From NCBI GenBank assembly GCA_035776735.1, contig DASSSO010000017.1, forward strand, positions 1 to 18,970: a DNA stretch of 18,970 bases. The letters run 5' to 3'. Source of the DNA: JACDAN01 sp035776735 (lineage in GTDB: Bacteria > Actinomycetota > Thermoleophilia > Gaiellales > Gaiellaceae). A program made the position numbers and the translations under genes. This document shows positions 7,509-14,130 of this stretch, in pieces; position 1 is the first letter of the stretch, and every line of letters starts with the position of its first letter. The notes under the pieces are model-generated. The model did no database searches, was not told the DNA's origin, and was given only the letters and a program-made list of their open reading frames with translations.

Positions 7509-8585
7509 CTACTTGGTCTCGACCGGCTCGGCCTCGGCCTCGGCAGCCGCCTCGGCGGTCCCGTTGCCCTCGGCCGTCGGCAGGAGGCGCGCCGAGACGA
7601 CCTGGTCGGGACCGACGTCGGACTGGATCTGCGCGAGGATCTTCTGCGTCACGTCCGGGTGCTCGCGCAGGAACGCGGTCGCGTTCTGGCGTCCCTGGCC
7701 GAGCCGCTCCTCCTGGAAGCTGAAGTACGAGCCCGACTTCTGGACCGCCTTCCGCTCCAGGCCGGCGTCGAGGACCGTGCCCTCCCAGGAGATCCCCTGG
7801 CCGTAGATGATGTCGAACTCCGCCTGCTTGAACGGGGGCGCGACCTTGTTCTTCACCACCTTGACGCGGACGCGGTTGCCGATCGCCTCCACGCCCTCCT
7901 TCAGCGTCTCGATCCGCCGGATGTCGAGGCGGACGGACGAGTAGAACTTGAGCGCGCGGCCGCCCGGCGTCGTCTCCGGGTTGCCGAACATGACCCCGAT
8001 CTTCTCGCGCAGCTGGTTCGTGAAGATGCAGATCGTCTCGGTGCGGTTGAGTGTGCCGGCGAGCTTGCGCAGCGCCTGGCTCATCAGGCGGGCCTGGAGG
8101 CCGACGTGGCTGTCCCCCATCTCGCCCTCGATCTCGGCGCGCGGCGTGAGCGCGGCGACGGAGTCGACGGCGACGACGGACAGCGCGCCACTGCGGATCA
8201 GGAGCTCGGCGATCTCCAGGGCCTGCTCGCCGTTGTCGGGCTGCGAGACGAGGAGGTCCTCGATGTTGACGCCGATGCGGCGCGCGTACTGCGGGTCCAT
8301 CGCGTGCTCGGCGTCGATGAAGGCGCAGATGCCGCCCCGCCGCTGGGCCTCGGCGATGACGTGGTAGACGAGCGTCGTCTTGCCCGAGGACTCCGGGCCG
8401 AAGATCTCGACGATCCGGCCGCGCGGCAGCCCGCCGATCCCGAGCGCGAGGTCGAGCGCGAGCGACCCCGTGGACACGGAGCCGACCGACACGTGGGCGT
8501 GGTCGTTCATCCGCATGACCGCTCCCTTGCCGAACTGGCGCTCGATCTGTCCGAGAGCGGTGTCGAGGGCCTCTTCGCGACTCAT
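7509..8585 (-). CDS. recA: Recombinase RecA
   Basis: ATP-dependent strand-exchange protein and SOS co-protease. It is 358 aa, the usual size, starting at ATG 8585 with a strong AGGAGGT site about 6 nt upstream. Walker A is GPESSGKT (63-70), Walker B ends at D141 (VVAVDSVAAL), and the L2 DNA-binding loop region reads FTNQLREKIGVMFGNPETTPGG. The core is uninterrupted: no intein, although RecA inteins are known in some actinobacteria. The last ~25 residues are an Ala/Glu-rich acidic tail (AEAAAEAEAEPVETK), the part that restrains DNA binding in other RecAs. It starts 4 bp after the thpR stop and is followed by recX after 3 bp. I see no SOS box directly upstream, so LexA control, if any, would act further up the gene string. 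Confidence 0.99.
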   Translation of the reverse strand: MSREEALDTALGQIERQFGKGAVMRMNDHAHVSVGSVSTGSLALDLALGIGGLPRGRIVEIFGPESSGKTTLVYHVIAEAQRRGGICAFIDAEHAMDPQYARRIGVNIEDLLVSQPDNGEQALEIAELLIRSGALSVVAVDSVAALTPRAEIEGEMGDSHVGLQARLMSQALRKLAGTLNRTETICIFTNQLREKIGVMFGNPETTPGGRALKFYSSVRLDIRRIETLKEGVEAIGNRVRVKVVKNKVAPPFKQAEFDIIYGQGISWEGTVLDAGLERKAVQKSGSYFSFQEERLGQGRQNATAFLREHPDVTQKILAQIQSDVGPDQVVSARLLPTAEGNGTAEAAAEAEAEPVETK

Positions 8586-8589
8586 CCGA

Positions 8590-9144
8590 TCAACCTCCTA
8601 GCGGTACCGATTCCAAGACTTCGTACTGCGCCCCGGACGGCCGCAGGGCAGACATGTAAACAGCCGCGTCGGACGGCCGGAAGGCACCGAGATCGGGCAC
8701 CGGCGGGTCGAGCCGGGGCGGCGAGCGGAAGCGCAGGACCGTGACGTGCGGCAGCCACGGACGCCGCTCGCGCTCGTACACGCCGAGGCGCTCCACGCCG
8801 TCGAACAGGCGCTCGGCGAGGCGCCCGCCCTCGCCCGTCTCGTCCTGCAGAACGACCATGCCGACGCTCCGCGTCTCCCGGTAGCGGAGAGTTGTGAACA
8901 CGAGCTCGCCGGCCCCGGCGGCCGCCGCCCGGAGGGCGTCCGCGACCTCGTCGAGCCGAGACGCCGGCGTCCAGCCGAGGAACGCGAGCGTGATGTGAAG
9001 ATGCTCCCGCCCGACGATGCGGCCGCCGTCGCGAACGTGCTCGGCCTGCCAGCGGACGAGTCGCTCAAGGGTGTCCTCGGGTAGGCGCAGCGCACAGAAG
9101 AGCCGAAGGCGTTCACGACCCTCGACGCTACCGGTCGACGTCAC
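8590..9144 (-). CDS. thpR: RNA 2',3'-cyclic phosphodiesterase (2'-5' RNA ligase family)
   Basis: Member of the 2H phosphoesterase superfamily, which hydrolyses RNA 2',3'-cyclic phosphates to 2'-phosphates; the in vivo substrate is uncertain. The two signature HxTx motifs are HITL at 50-53 and HVTV at 133-136, the spacing expected for ThpR/LigT. The start is GTG 9144, which shares bases with the cinA stop (GTGA), giving 184 aa, the usual family size. The conserved RLFCALRLPED strand begins at residue ~14. The frame is open further upstream to 9561, but only inside cinA. The stop lies 4 bp before the recA start. A cinA-thpR-recA order is common in bacteria and supports the call. Confidence 0.93.
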   Translation of the reverse strand: MTSTGSVEGRERLRLFCALRLPEDTLERLVRWQAEHVRDGGRIVGREHLHITLAFLGWTPASRLDEVADALRAAAAGAGELVFTTLRYRETRSVGMVVLQDETGEGGRLAERLFDGVERLGVYERERRPWLPHVTVLRFRSPPRLDPPVPDLGAFRPSDAAVYMSALRPSGAQYEVLESVPLGG

Positions 9145-10412
9145 ACCGGTGTGTGGCGGCTCTGTGCCAGAAGACGCCGCAGCAGGTGAAGCGCCGAGGC
9201 GGCGGCCCGGCGGCGCACCGCGTCCCGGTCGCCCGGCAGCCGCAGCTCGACCGCCTGCTCGCCGTCGGGGCTCGAGGCGTGCAGGTAGACGAGGCCGACC
9301 GGCTTCTCGGCGGTCCCGCCGCTCGGCCCGGCGACCCCCGTCACGGAGACGGCGACGTCCGCGCGCAGCGCGTCCCTGGCGCCCTCGGCCATGGCCGCGG
9401 CCGTCTCCGCGGAGACCGCGCCGTGGCCCGCGAGCAGGCTCTCCGGAACGCCGAGCTTCTCCGTCTTCACCCGGTCGTCGTACGCGACCACCGAGCCGAG
9501 GAAGGCGTCGCTCGAGCCGGGAACCGACGTGAGCCGCGCCGCGACGAGCCCGCCCGTGCACGACTCCGCGGTCGCGACGGTCAGGCCCTGCTCCCGCGCG
9601 AGGTCGAGCACGATCGACTCGACGGGACGCTCGTCCTCGGCGAAGAGCGCCTGCGGATGCTCCGCGTGCAGGGACGCCTCCAGGCGGTCCGCGTGCTCCT
9701 CGGACCCGGGCTGGACGACGAGGTCGACCTGCACCTCGAGGTCGTGGGCGCAGATCGTCACGCTCACGCCGTCGGTCTCTCCCCCGGCCGCCTCGACCAC
9801 CCGGGCGACGGCGGACTCGGGCAGCCCGAAGAACCGCATGATCCGGTGCTCGGGATGGGCAGCGGCCGCGAAGAGGCGCCGGACCGGCTCGGCCTCGAGC
9901 GCGCGGCGCCAGAGGCGCTGCAGCTCGCCCGGCGGCCCCGGAAGCACGACCACGACGGTTCCCGCAAGCTCGAGGACGAGCCCCGGAGCCGTCCCCGCCA
10001 GGCCGAGCGAGTGCGCTCCCTCGGGGATCGTCGCCTGCTTCCGGACGCCGGCCTCGAGCTCCTCGTACGGGCGCCGGAAACGCTCCGAGAGGCCGCGGAC
10101 GACCTCCCCGATCTCTGCCTCGAGTGCCGCATCGACGACGAGCGGCCGTCCCGCGACCCGCGCGATCGTCTCGACGGTCCGGTCGTCGTGCGTTGGCCCG
10201 AGGCCTCCGGAGGTGAGGACGAGATCCGCCTCGAGCGCCTCCCGGACGGCCGCCTCGAGCGCCTCCGGCCGGTCGCCGACGACGAGCACGCGCTCCGGCT
10301 CGATCCCGCGCGTGCTCAGCTCCCGTGCGAGGAACGGCCCGTTCTCGTCGAGGCGGCCCCCGCGGACGAGCTCGCTGCCCGTGACGAGGACGACCGCTGT
10401 TGCCGGGCTCAA
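9141..10412 (-). CDS. cinA: CinA family protein (competence/damage-inducible, NMN amidohydrolase type)
   Basis: Two-domain protein. The N-terminal MoaB/MogA-like (COG1058) part is linked to ADP-ribose pyrophosphatase activity, and the C-terminal CinA part to nicotinamide-nucleotide deamidation, so a role in NAD salvage is likely. With a TTG start at 10412 it is 423 aa, the family norm. That codon shares bases with the stop of the RodZ-like gene (TTGA) and sits just before the conserved AVVLVTGSELVRG strand. No ATG or GTG fits better. TSGGLGPTHDD at 67-77 is the molybdopterin-binding-domain signature. AESCTGGLVAARLTSVPGSS from residue 282 is the CinA C-terminal active-site motif. SVTGVAGPSGGTAEKPVG near 355-373 is also diagnostic. 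No good ribosome-binding site precedes the TTG, which suggests translational coupling. Confidence 0.95.
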   Translation of the reverse strand: MSPATAVVLVTGSELVRGGRLDENGPFLARELSTRGIEPERVLVVGDRPEALEAAVREALEADLVLTSGGLGPTHDDRTVETIARVAGRPLVVDAALEAEIGEVVRGLSERFRRPYEELEAGVRKQATIPEGAHSLGLAGTAPGLVLELAGTVVVVLPGPPGELQRLWRRALEAEPVRRLFAAAAHPEHRIMRFFGLPESAVARVVEAAGGETDGVSVTICAHDLEVQVDLVVQPGSEEHADRLEASLHAEHPQALFAEDERPVESIVLDLAREQGLTVATAESCTGGLVAARLTSVPGSSDAFLGSVVAYDDRVKTEKLGVPESLLAGHGAVSAETAAAMAEGARDALRADVAVSVTGVAGPSGGTAEKPVGLVYLHASSPDGEQAVELRLPGDRDAVRRRAAASALHLLRRLLAQSRHTPV

Positions 10413-11155
10413 GCCGGAGCGGTTACCGGAGTGACGCGCTTCGCCGTGATCACCACGGCCGTCGGGCTGCCCCGGTCGGGCACCGCGACCACGCGGCCGT
10501 TGACCTGGAACCGGAGGTTCCGCGGCCGTCCGACGACGACGTGCACCTGCCGCTGTGAGAAGCGGATCGTCGAGCCCGCCTCGAGCGTCCCGCGGTAGAG
10601 CTCGCGGCCGGCCGCCGAGCCTGCGTGGACCTCGACCCACGAGTCCCCGAGGGCGCCCGTGATCGTCAGCTTGGCGAGCCGGGCAGGCCGGCGCGCAGGC
10701 TTCTTCGCGGGCTCCTTTGCGCCGGACGCGGCGGGCGGCTGCGAGGAGAAGTCGGGGATCGCGGTGTCGGGCGTGTCGCTCCCGAACCTCCAGGCGACGA
10801 CTACGAGCGCCGTCAGGATCCCGATCGCCGCGAGGGCGACCAGGACGACGCTCGACTCGACCCGTGGGTTCCTCCCCACCGTGGAGCGGTTCTGGGCCCG
10901 GAGCGGCGTCTCCTCGTCGCCGGGGATGTAGCGCGAGTTGTACTCGTCGACGTAGAGCTGGCCGTCGAGGCCGAGATACTCGGCATACGTCCTGAGGAAG
11001 CCCTTGACGTAGGTCTGGCCCGGGAGGATGTCGAACTGCTCGTCCTCCAGCGCCCGCAGGTATTTCCCGCGGATCTTGGTCGCCTGCTCGACCTCGGGGA
11101 ATTCGAGTCCCTGACGCAGGCGCGCCTCGCGAAGGCTGTTCCCGATCTCGAACAT
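10409..11155 (-). CDS. RodZ-like helix-turn-helix membrane protein (HTH_25/DUF4115)
   Basis: Single-pass membrane protein of the RodZ/YmfM type; in other bacteria RodZ links MreB to the cell-wall elongation machinery. It is 248 aa. Residues ~4-65 form the cytoplasmic Cro/CI-like HTH (IGNSLREARLRQGL, EQATKIRGKYLRALE, YVKGFLRTYAEYLGL), with the family's typical aromatic residues. Residues ~102-123 are one membrane helix. A Lys/Pro/Ala/Arg-rich linker at ~145-163 follows, then a C-terminal DUF4115-like beta domain (LGDSWVEVH, LYRGTLEAG, RFQVNGR). It begins at ATG 11155 without a clear ribosome-binding site and heads the cinA-thpR-recA-recX string. It probably acts as a morphogenesis factor. The HTH may not bind DNA, and whether an MreB partner exists cannot be judged here. 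Confidence 0.88.
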   Translation of the reverse strand: MFEIGNSLREARLRQGLEFPEVEQATKIRGKYLRALEDEQFDILPGQTYVKGFLRTYAEYLGLDGQLYVDEYNSRYIPGDEETPLRAQNRSTVGRNPRVESSVVLVALAAIGILTALVVVAWRFGSDTPDTAIPDFSSQPPAASGAKEPAKKPARRPARLAKLTITGALGDSWVEVHAGSAAGRELYRGTLEAGSTIRFSQRQVHVVVGRPRNLRFQVNGRVVAVPDRGSPTAVVITAKRVTPVTAPA

Positions 11156-11173
11156 GGCGGCGGCTCGATTGTA

Positions 11174-11203
11174 GGCGCCGAGGCGCCGACCTGTCGGCGC
11201 CGA
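11174..11203. repeat. Clustered GGCGCCGA palindromes and 9-bp inverted repeat
   Basis: Three GGCGCCGA units fall within 30 bp, two of them head to tail at 11174-11189. GGCGCCGAC (11182-11190) and GTCGGCGCC (11193-11201) form a 9-bp inverted repeat around 2 nt. The cluster is 20-50 bp upstream of the RodZ-like start codon on the minus strand, so it would lie in that gene's promoter or leader. It partly overlaps the tandem duplication. Confidence 0.5.
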
Positions 11204-11304
11204 CCGAGGCCGTGCCGGCTTTGCCGGTTCGGCCGGTGGCTTTCCGCCGACTTGTCGGCGCCGACCGAGGCCGTGTCGGCTTTGCCGGCTGGCCGGTGGC
11301 TCTC
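11184..11304. repeat. Tandem duplication of about 60 bp between the membrane-protein and RodZ-like genes
   Basis: Two adjacent copies, 11184-11244 and 11245-11304, match over nearly their full length. Each begins CGCCGAC(C/T)TGTCGGCGCCGA and runs through a GAGGCCGTG(C/T)CGGCTTTGCCGG block to GGCCGGTGGCT. They differ by a few substitutions and one single-base indel. Each copy holds a short inverted repeat round TGTCGGCG and a CGGCTTTGCCG hairpin. The pair fills most of the 152-bp spacer between the stop at 11308 and the start at 11155. On the minus strand it lies between the transporter operon and the recA string, so it may act as a terminator or as promoter-region DNA. Confidence 0.75.
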
Positions 11305-11307
11305 GCG

Positions 11308-11670
11308 TCAGGCCGCGAACTCTCGCAGCACGTAGTACGTGACGACGGAGATCGCGGCCGTCACGGACAGGTAGAGCCCGGCGTACCCGAGGATCCGCCC
11401 GGTGACTGCGAGTGATCGGCCGCGCGTCCGGCCGAGCGTCCGCTCGACCTGCCGGCGGGCTCTTCGCCCGAGGAGGATCGCCGTCACGGAGAGGACGAAC
11501 GCCGGGAGGATCGAGACGGCGGACTGGAGCAGCGTCACGACGTCGTAGAACTCCGCCGCGATCACGGCGGCGGGGATCGTCACGACCGCCGCCAAGCCGG
11601 CGAGCACGGAGAACACCGCGCTCCAGCTCAGCGGTCGGGTGCCGTTATTGCTTCTGGTAGGGCCTGCCAA
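11308..11670 (-). CDS. Small three-helix membrane protein, DUF4190-like
   Basis: A hydrophobic protein of up to 120 aa with three likely membrane helices, near residues 15-40, 43-66 and 85-115. A short basic loop (GRRARRQVERTLGRTRGR) lies between the second and third helices. The LSWSAVFSVLAGL opening and the RSLAVTGRILGYAGLYLSV segment resemble DUF4190-type proteins of actinobacteria, whose function is unknown. The listed start is a TTG at 11670 that overlaps the permease by 26 bp and has no ribosome-binding site. A GTG at the VFSVLAG segment (codon 19) is a possible alternative. It is probably co-transcribed with the importer operon, but nothing in the sequence shows a transport role. Confidence 0.7.
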   Translation of the reverse strand: MAGPTRSNNGTRPLSWSAVFSVLAGLAAVVTIPAAVIAAEFYDVVTLLQSAVSILPAFVLSVTAILLGRRARRQVERTLGRTRGRSLAVTGRILGYAGLYLSVTAAISVVTYYVLREFAA

Positions 11671-12850
11671 CGGCGGCGGGCGGGATCGAGCGGCCGATGA
11701 CGCCGGCCACGGCGATCAGGGTCAGGACGTAGGGCAGCGCCTGGAAGAGCGTCGCCGCCGAGCCCGAGTACTCCGGAAGGCGCTGGGCGAGCGCGCTCGA
11801 GAAGCCGAAGAGCAGGCAGGCACTGAAGGCCCCGAACGGCCGCCAGGCGCCGAAGATCAGCGCGGCCAGCGCGATGAAGCCGCGGCCATTCGTCATGTTC
11901 TCGTTGAAGGAGCCGAGGAAGCCGATCGAGAGATAGGCCCCGCCGAGCGCGGCGAGGATGCCCGACACCGTCACCGAGACGTAGCGGACGAGGTAGACGT
12001 TGATCCCGACGGTGTCCGCGGCGCGCGGGTGCTCGCCCACGGCTCTGATCCGCAGGCCGATCGGCGTCTTGAACATGACGATGTACGACACGAACAAGAG
12101 CGCAAAGGACAGCCAGATCATCAGGTTGAGCTGCCCGAAGACTTCGTCGAGGAACTTGAATCGGTCGAGCGGCAAGTGGACGTCCGGGATGCGCGGGATC
12201 TCGGACGGCGTGCCGAGCTCGCCGTAGACATCGACGAAGAAGTACCCGGTCACCCCGAGCGCGAGGAAGTTGATCGCCGTCCCACTGACGATCTGGTCGG
12301 CTCTGAGCTGTATCGAGAAGAAGGCGTGGATCAGCGCGAGCGCCGCGCCGGCGCCCATCGCGGCCAGCAGCCCGAACTCCCAGGAGCCGGACTTCTGCGC
12401 GGCGAGGATGCCGAAGAAGGCCCCGGCGAGCATCATCCCCTCGAGGGCGATATTCACGACGCCGCTGCGCTCCGAGAACATGCCCCCGATCGCCGCGAAC
12501 GTCAGCGGCGTCGCCCAGCGCAGCATCGACGCGAAAAGCGCCGACCAGACGACGACGCTGTCCAGGTGCCCGACGCTGGAGTTCGTCGCCAGGATCCCGA
12601 GCCCCATGCAGGCCAGGCTGAGCACGACGGCCGACCAGCCCAGGCGCCGGACGCCGCGGGTGACCGCGGCGATCCCGAACAGGGCGCCGACAATCCCGAG
12701 CGCGATCGGCCAGAGGATCGAGCGCTGCGTGAGCGGGGGCAGGACGACCCAGAAGCCGAGCGCCGAGACGACGATCCCCGCGATCGCGAGGTTGCGGGGT
12801 GTGAAGACGCGGTCCACGCCCATGCCCGCGCGTTCGGCCCTGGCGATCAA
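11645..12850 (-). CDS. ABC transporter permease, BMP/nucleoside family (second permease)
   Basis: Inner subunit of a nucleoside-type importer (BPD_transp_2 family, similar to NupQ/YufQ). The start is TTG 12850, which overlaps the upstream permease stop as TTGA and has GGAGGAG about 7 nt before it. This gives 401 aa; an ATG at 12823 is a weaker alternative. Family motifs are MFSERSGVVNIALEGMM, TAINFLALGVTGYF and RAVGEHPRAADTVGINV, with about ten hydrophobic segments in all. Simple family members are ~310-320 aa. The excess is an N-terminal block of about 85 residues with three extra hydrophobic segments before the conserved core. The end overlaps the small membrane protein gene. The likely substrates are nucleosides; the exact specificity cannot be read from sequence. 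Confidence 0.92.
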   Translation of the reverse strand: MIARAERAGMGVDRVFTPRNLAIAGIVVSALGFWVVLPPLTQRSILWPIALGIVGALFGIAAVTRGVRRLGWSAVVLSLACMGLGILATNSSVGHLDSVVVWSALFASMLRWATPLTFAAIGGMFSERSGVVNIALEGMMLAGAFFGILAAQKSGSWEFGLLAAMGAGAALALIHAFFSIQLRADQIVSGTAINFLALGVTGYFFVDVYGELGTPSEIPRIPDVHLPLDRFKFLDEVFGQLNLMIWLSFALLFVSYIVMFKTPIGLRIRAVGEHPRAADTVGINVYLVRYVSVTVSGILAALGGAYLSIGFLGSFNENMTNGRGFIALAALIFGAWRPFGAFSACLLFGFSSALAQRLPEYSGSAATLFQALPYVLTLIAVAGVIGRSIPPAAVGRPYQKQ

Positions 12851-14130
12851 GTCCGCTCCTCCTCGGCCGCCCCGCTGTGCCGCCCGCGACCGATGCGTTT
12901 CGCGCGGGCCCAGACGGCGAGGATCAGGAGGTCGGCGCCGACGAAGAGCACGACGAGCGCCTGGATCATCAGTGTCAGGTTGCCCGCGAGCTCGGGGGCG
13001 AAGACCTCGGGATCGAGGTTCCGGGTCGACGTCCCGTTCAAGAGCGCGCCGAACAGCAGTGCGGAAAGGGCGACGCCGACCGCCGTGTTCCGTCCGAGCA
13101 GCGCGACGGCGATCCCGATGAACCCGATCACCGAGCTCTGGATGTCGATCACGCCGAGCCTGAACTGCCAGCCGAGGATGTCCACGGCGCCGCCGATGCC
13201 CGCAAAGAGGCCGGCAATCCCCATCGCGAGGATGTAGCTCCGCGCGACGTTGATGCCGCCGTACCGTGCGGCCTCCGGGTTGAAGCCGACGGCGCGCACC
13301 TCGTAGCCGAGCGTCGTCCGCGTCAGGGTCAGCCAGTAGGCGACCAGCGCCGCGAGGGCGATCAAGAGGCCGATGTGCAGCCCCTGCAGGAGCGGGTCGC
13401 CCCAGAAGACGGGCAGCGCCGCCCCCTCGGCGATGTCCGAGGACACGGGCACGGACTCGTTGAGCTTGTTCTGAAGCGGACCGCCCTGGCCGAACGCGAA
13501 GTTCCCGATCCAGTAGGCGATCCAGTTGAGCATGATCGTCGTGATCACCTCGTGTGCGCCGACGGTCGCCTTGAGGAACCCCGCGATCCCAGCCCACACG
13601 GCTCCGGCGAGGGCTGCGAGCGTGATCGCCAGGACGACGTGGAGCCCCGGGTTCATGTCGACCCAGACCGAGCCGACCCACACGCTCACCATCGCCCCGA
13701 CGATGTACTGGCCCTGCCCGCCGATGTTGAACATCCCGCAGCGGAACGCGAAGGCGACGGCGAGCCCGGTGAAGACGAGCGGAACCCACGCCAGCAGCGT
13801 CTGCTGGAGGTTGAACGCAGCCTCCGATTCGACGTCGTTGACGTTCCACGGGAACCAGACGCGCGCGTCGCTGAAGGGCACGCCGATGTCGTAGGAGCCG
13901 AACTGGAAGAACCAGTTCAGCCCGGTGCCGGCGAAGATCTCCCGGTAGGTCGTGAGCGGGTTGTGGCCCGTGGCCAGCACGACGAGGCCGCCGACGAAGA
14001 ACGCGAGGACCGCGGTCAGGATCGGCGGGACAATGCCGCCGGCCCGCTGGAGCGCGCTGAGCCTCGCGGCCGAGGACGGCGGGCCTTCGGCTGGAGCGGG
14101 CTGCTGGACCGGCGGGACCTGCTCGCTCAC
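12847..14130 (-). CDS. ABC transporter permease, BMP/nucleoside family (first permease)
   Basis: Partner permease of the importer (BPD_transp_2 family, similar to NupP/YufP). It is 427 aa from GTG 14130, which shares bases with the ATPase stop (GTGA). The first ~30 residues are a Pro/Ala-rich cytoplasmic tail, followed by about ten membrane segments. The motifs RCGMFNIGGQGQYIVGA and RAVGFNPEAARYGGINV are characteristic of this permease type. A loop between the first and second membrane segments (about residues 60-105), rich in aromatic residues (NWFFQFGSYDIG, RVWFPWNVNDVE), is longer than usual for simple permeases and probably faces outside near the binding protein. It is translationally coupled at both ends, by 4-nt overlaps with the ATPase and the second permease. 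Confidence 0.93.
   Translation of the reverse strand: MSEQVPPVQQPAPAEGPPSSAARLSALQRAGGIVPPILTAVLAFFVGGLVVLATGHNPLTTYREIFAGTGLNWFFQFGSYDIGVPFSDARVWFPWNVNDVESEAAFNLQQTLLAWVPLVFTGLAVAFAFRCGMFNIGGQGQYIVGAMVSVWVGSVWVDMNPGLHVVLAITLAALAGAVWAGIAGFLKATVGAHEVITTIMLNWIAYWIGNFAFGQGGPLQNKLNESVPVSSDIAEGAALPVFWGDPLLQGLHIGLLIALAALVAYWLTLTRTTLGYEVRAVGFNPEAARYGGINVARSYILAMGIAGLFAGIGGAVDILGWQFRLGVIDIQSSVIGFIGIAVALLGRNTAVGVALSALLFGALLNGTSTRNLDPEVFAPELAGNLTLMIQALVVLFVGADLLILAVWARAKRIGRGRHSGAAEEERT

Noticed and set aside
7044..8744. Long plus-strand open frame (566 codons) opposite recX and recA
   Set aside because: It is antisense to two unmistakable genes, has a low-complexity Arg/Asp/Leu/Ala composition and no domain. 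Such frames are expected where third-codon GC is very high.
9145..9561. Upstream extension of the thpR frame
   Set aside because: It is inside cinA and is Arg/Gly/Ala low-complexity sequence. The GTG at 9144 gives the normal family length.
11639..13237. Plus-strand open frame (532 codons) opposite the permeases
   Set aside because: Its very Glu/Asp/Arg-rich composition mirrors membrane-protein codons read backwards. The minus-strand permeases have clear family motifs and overlapping starts.
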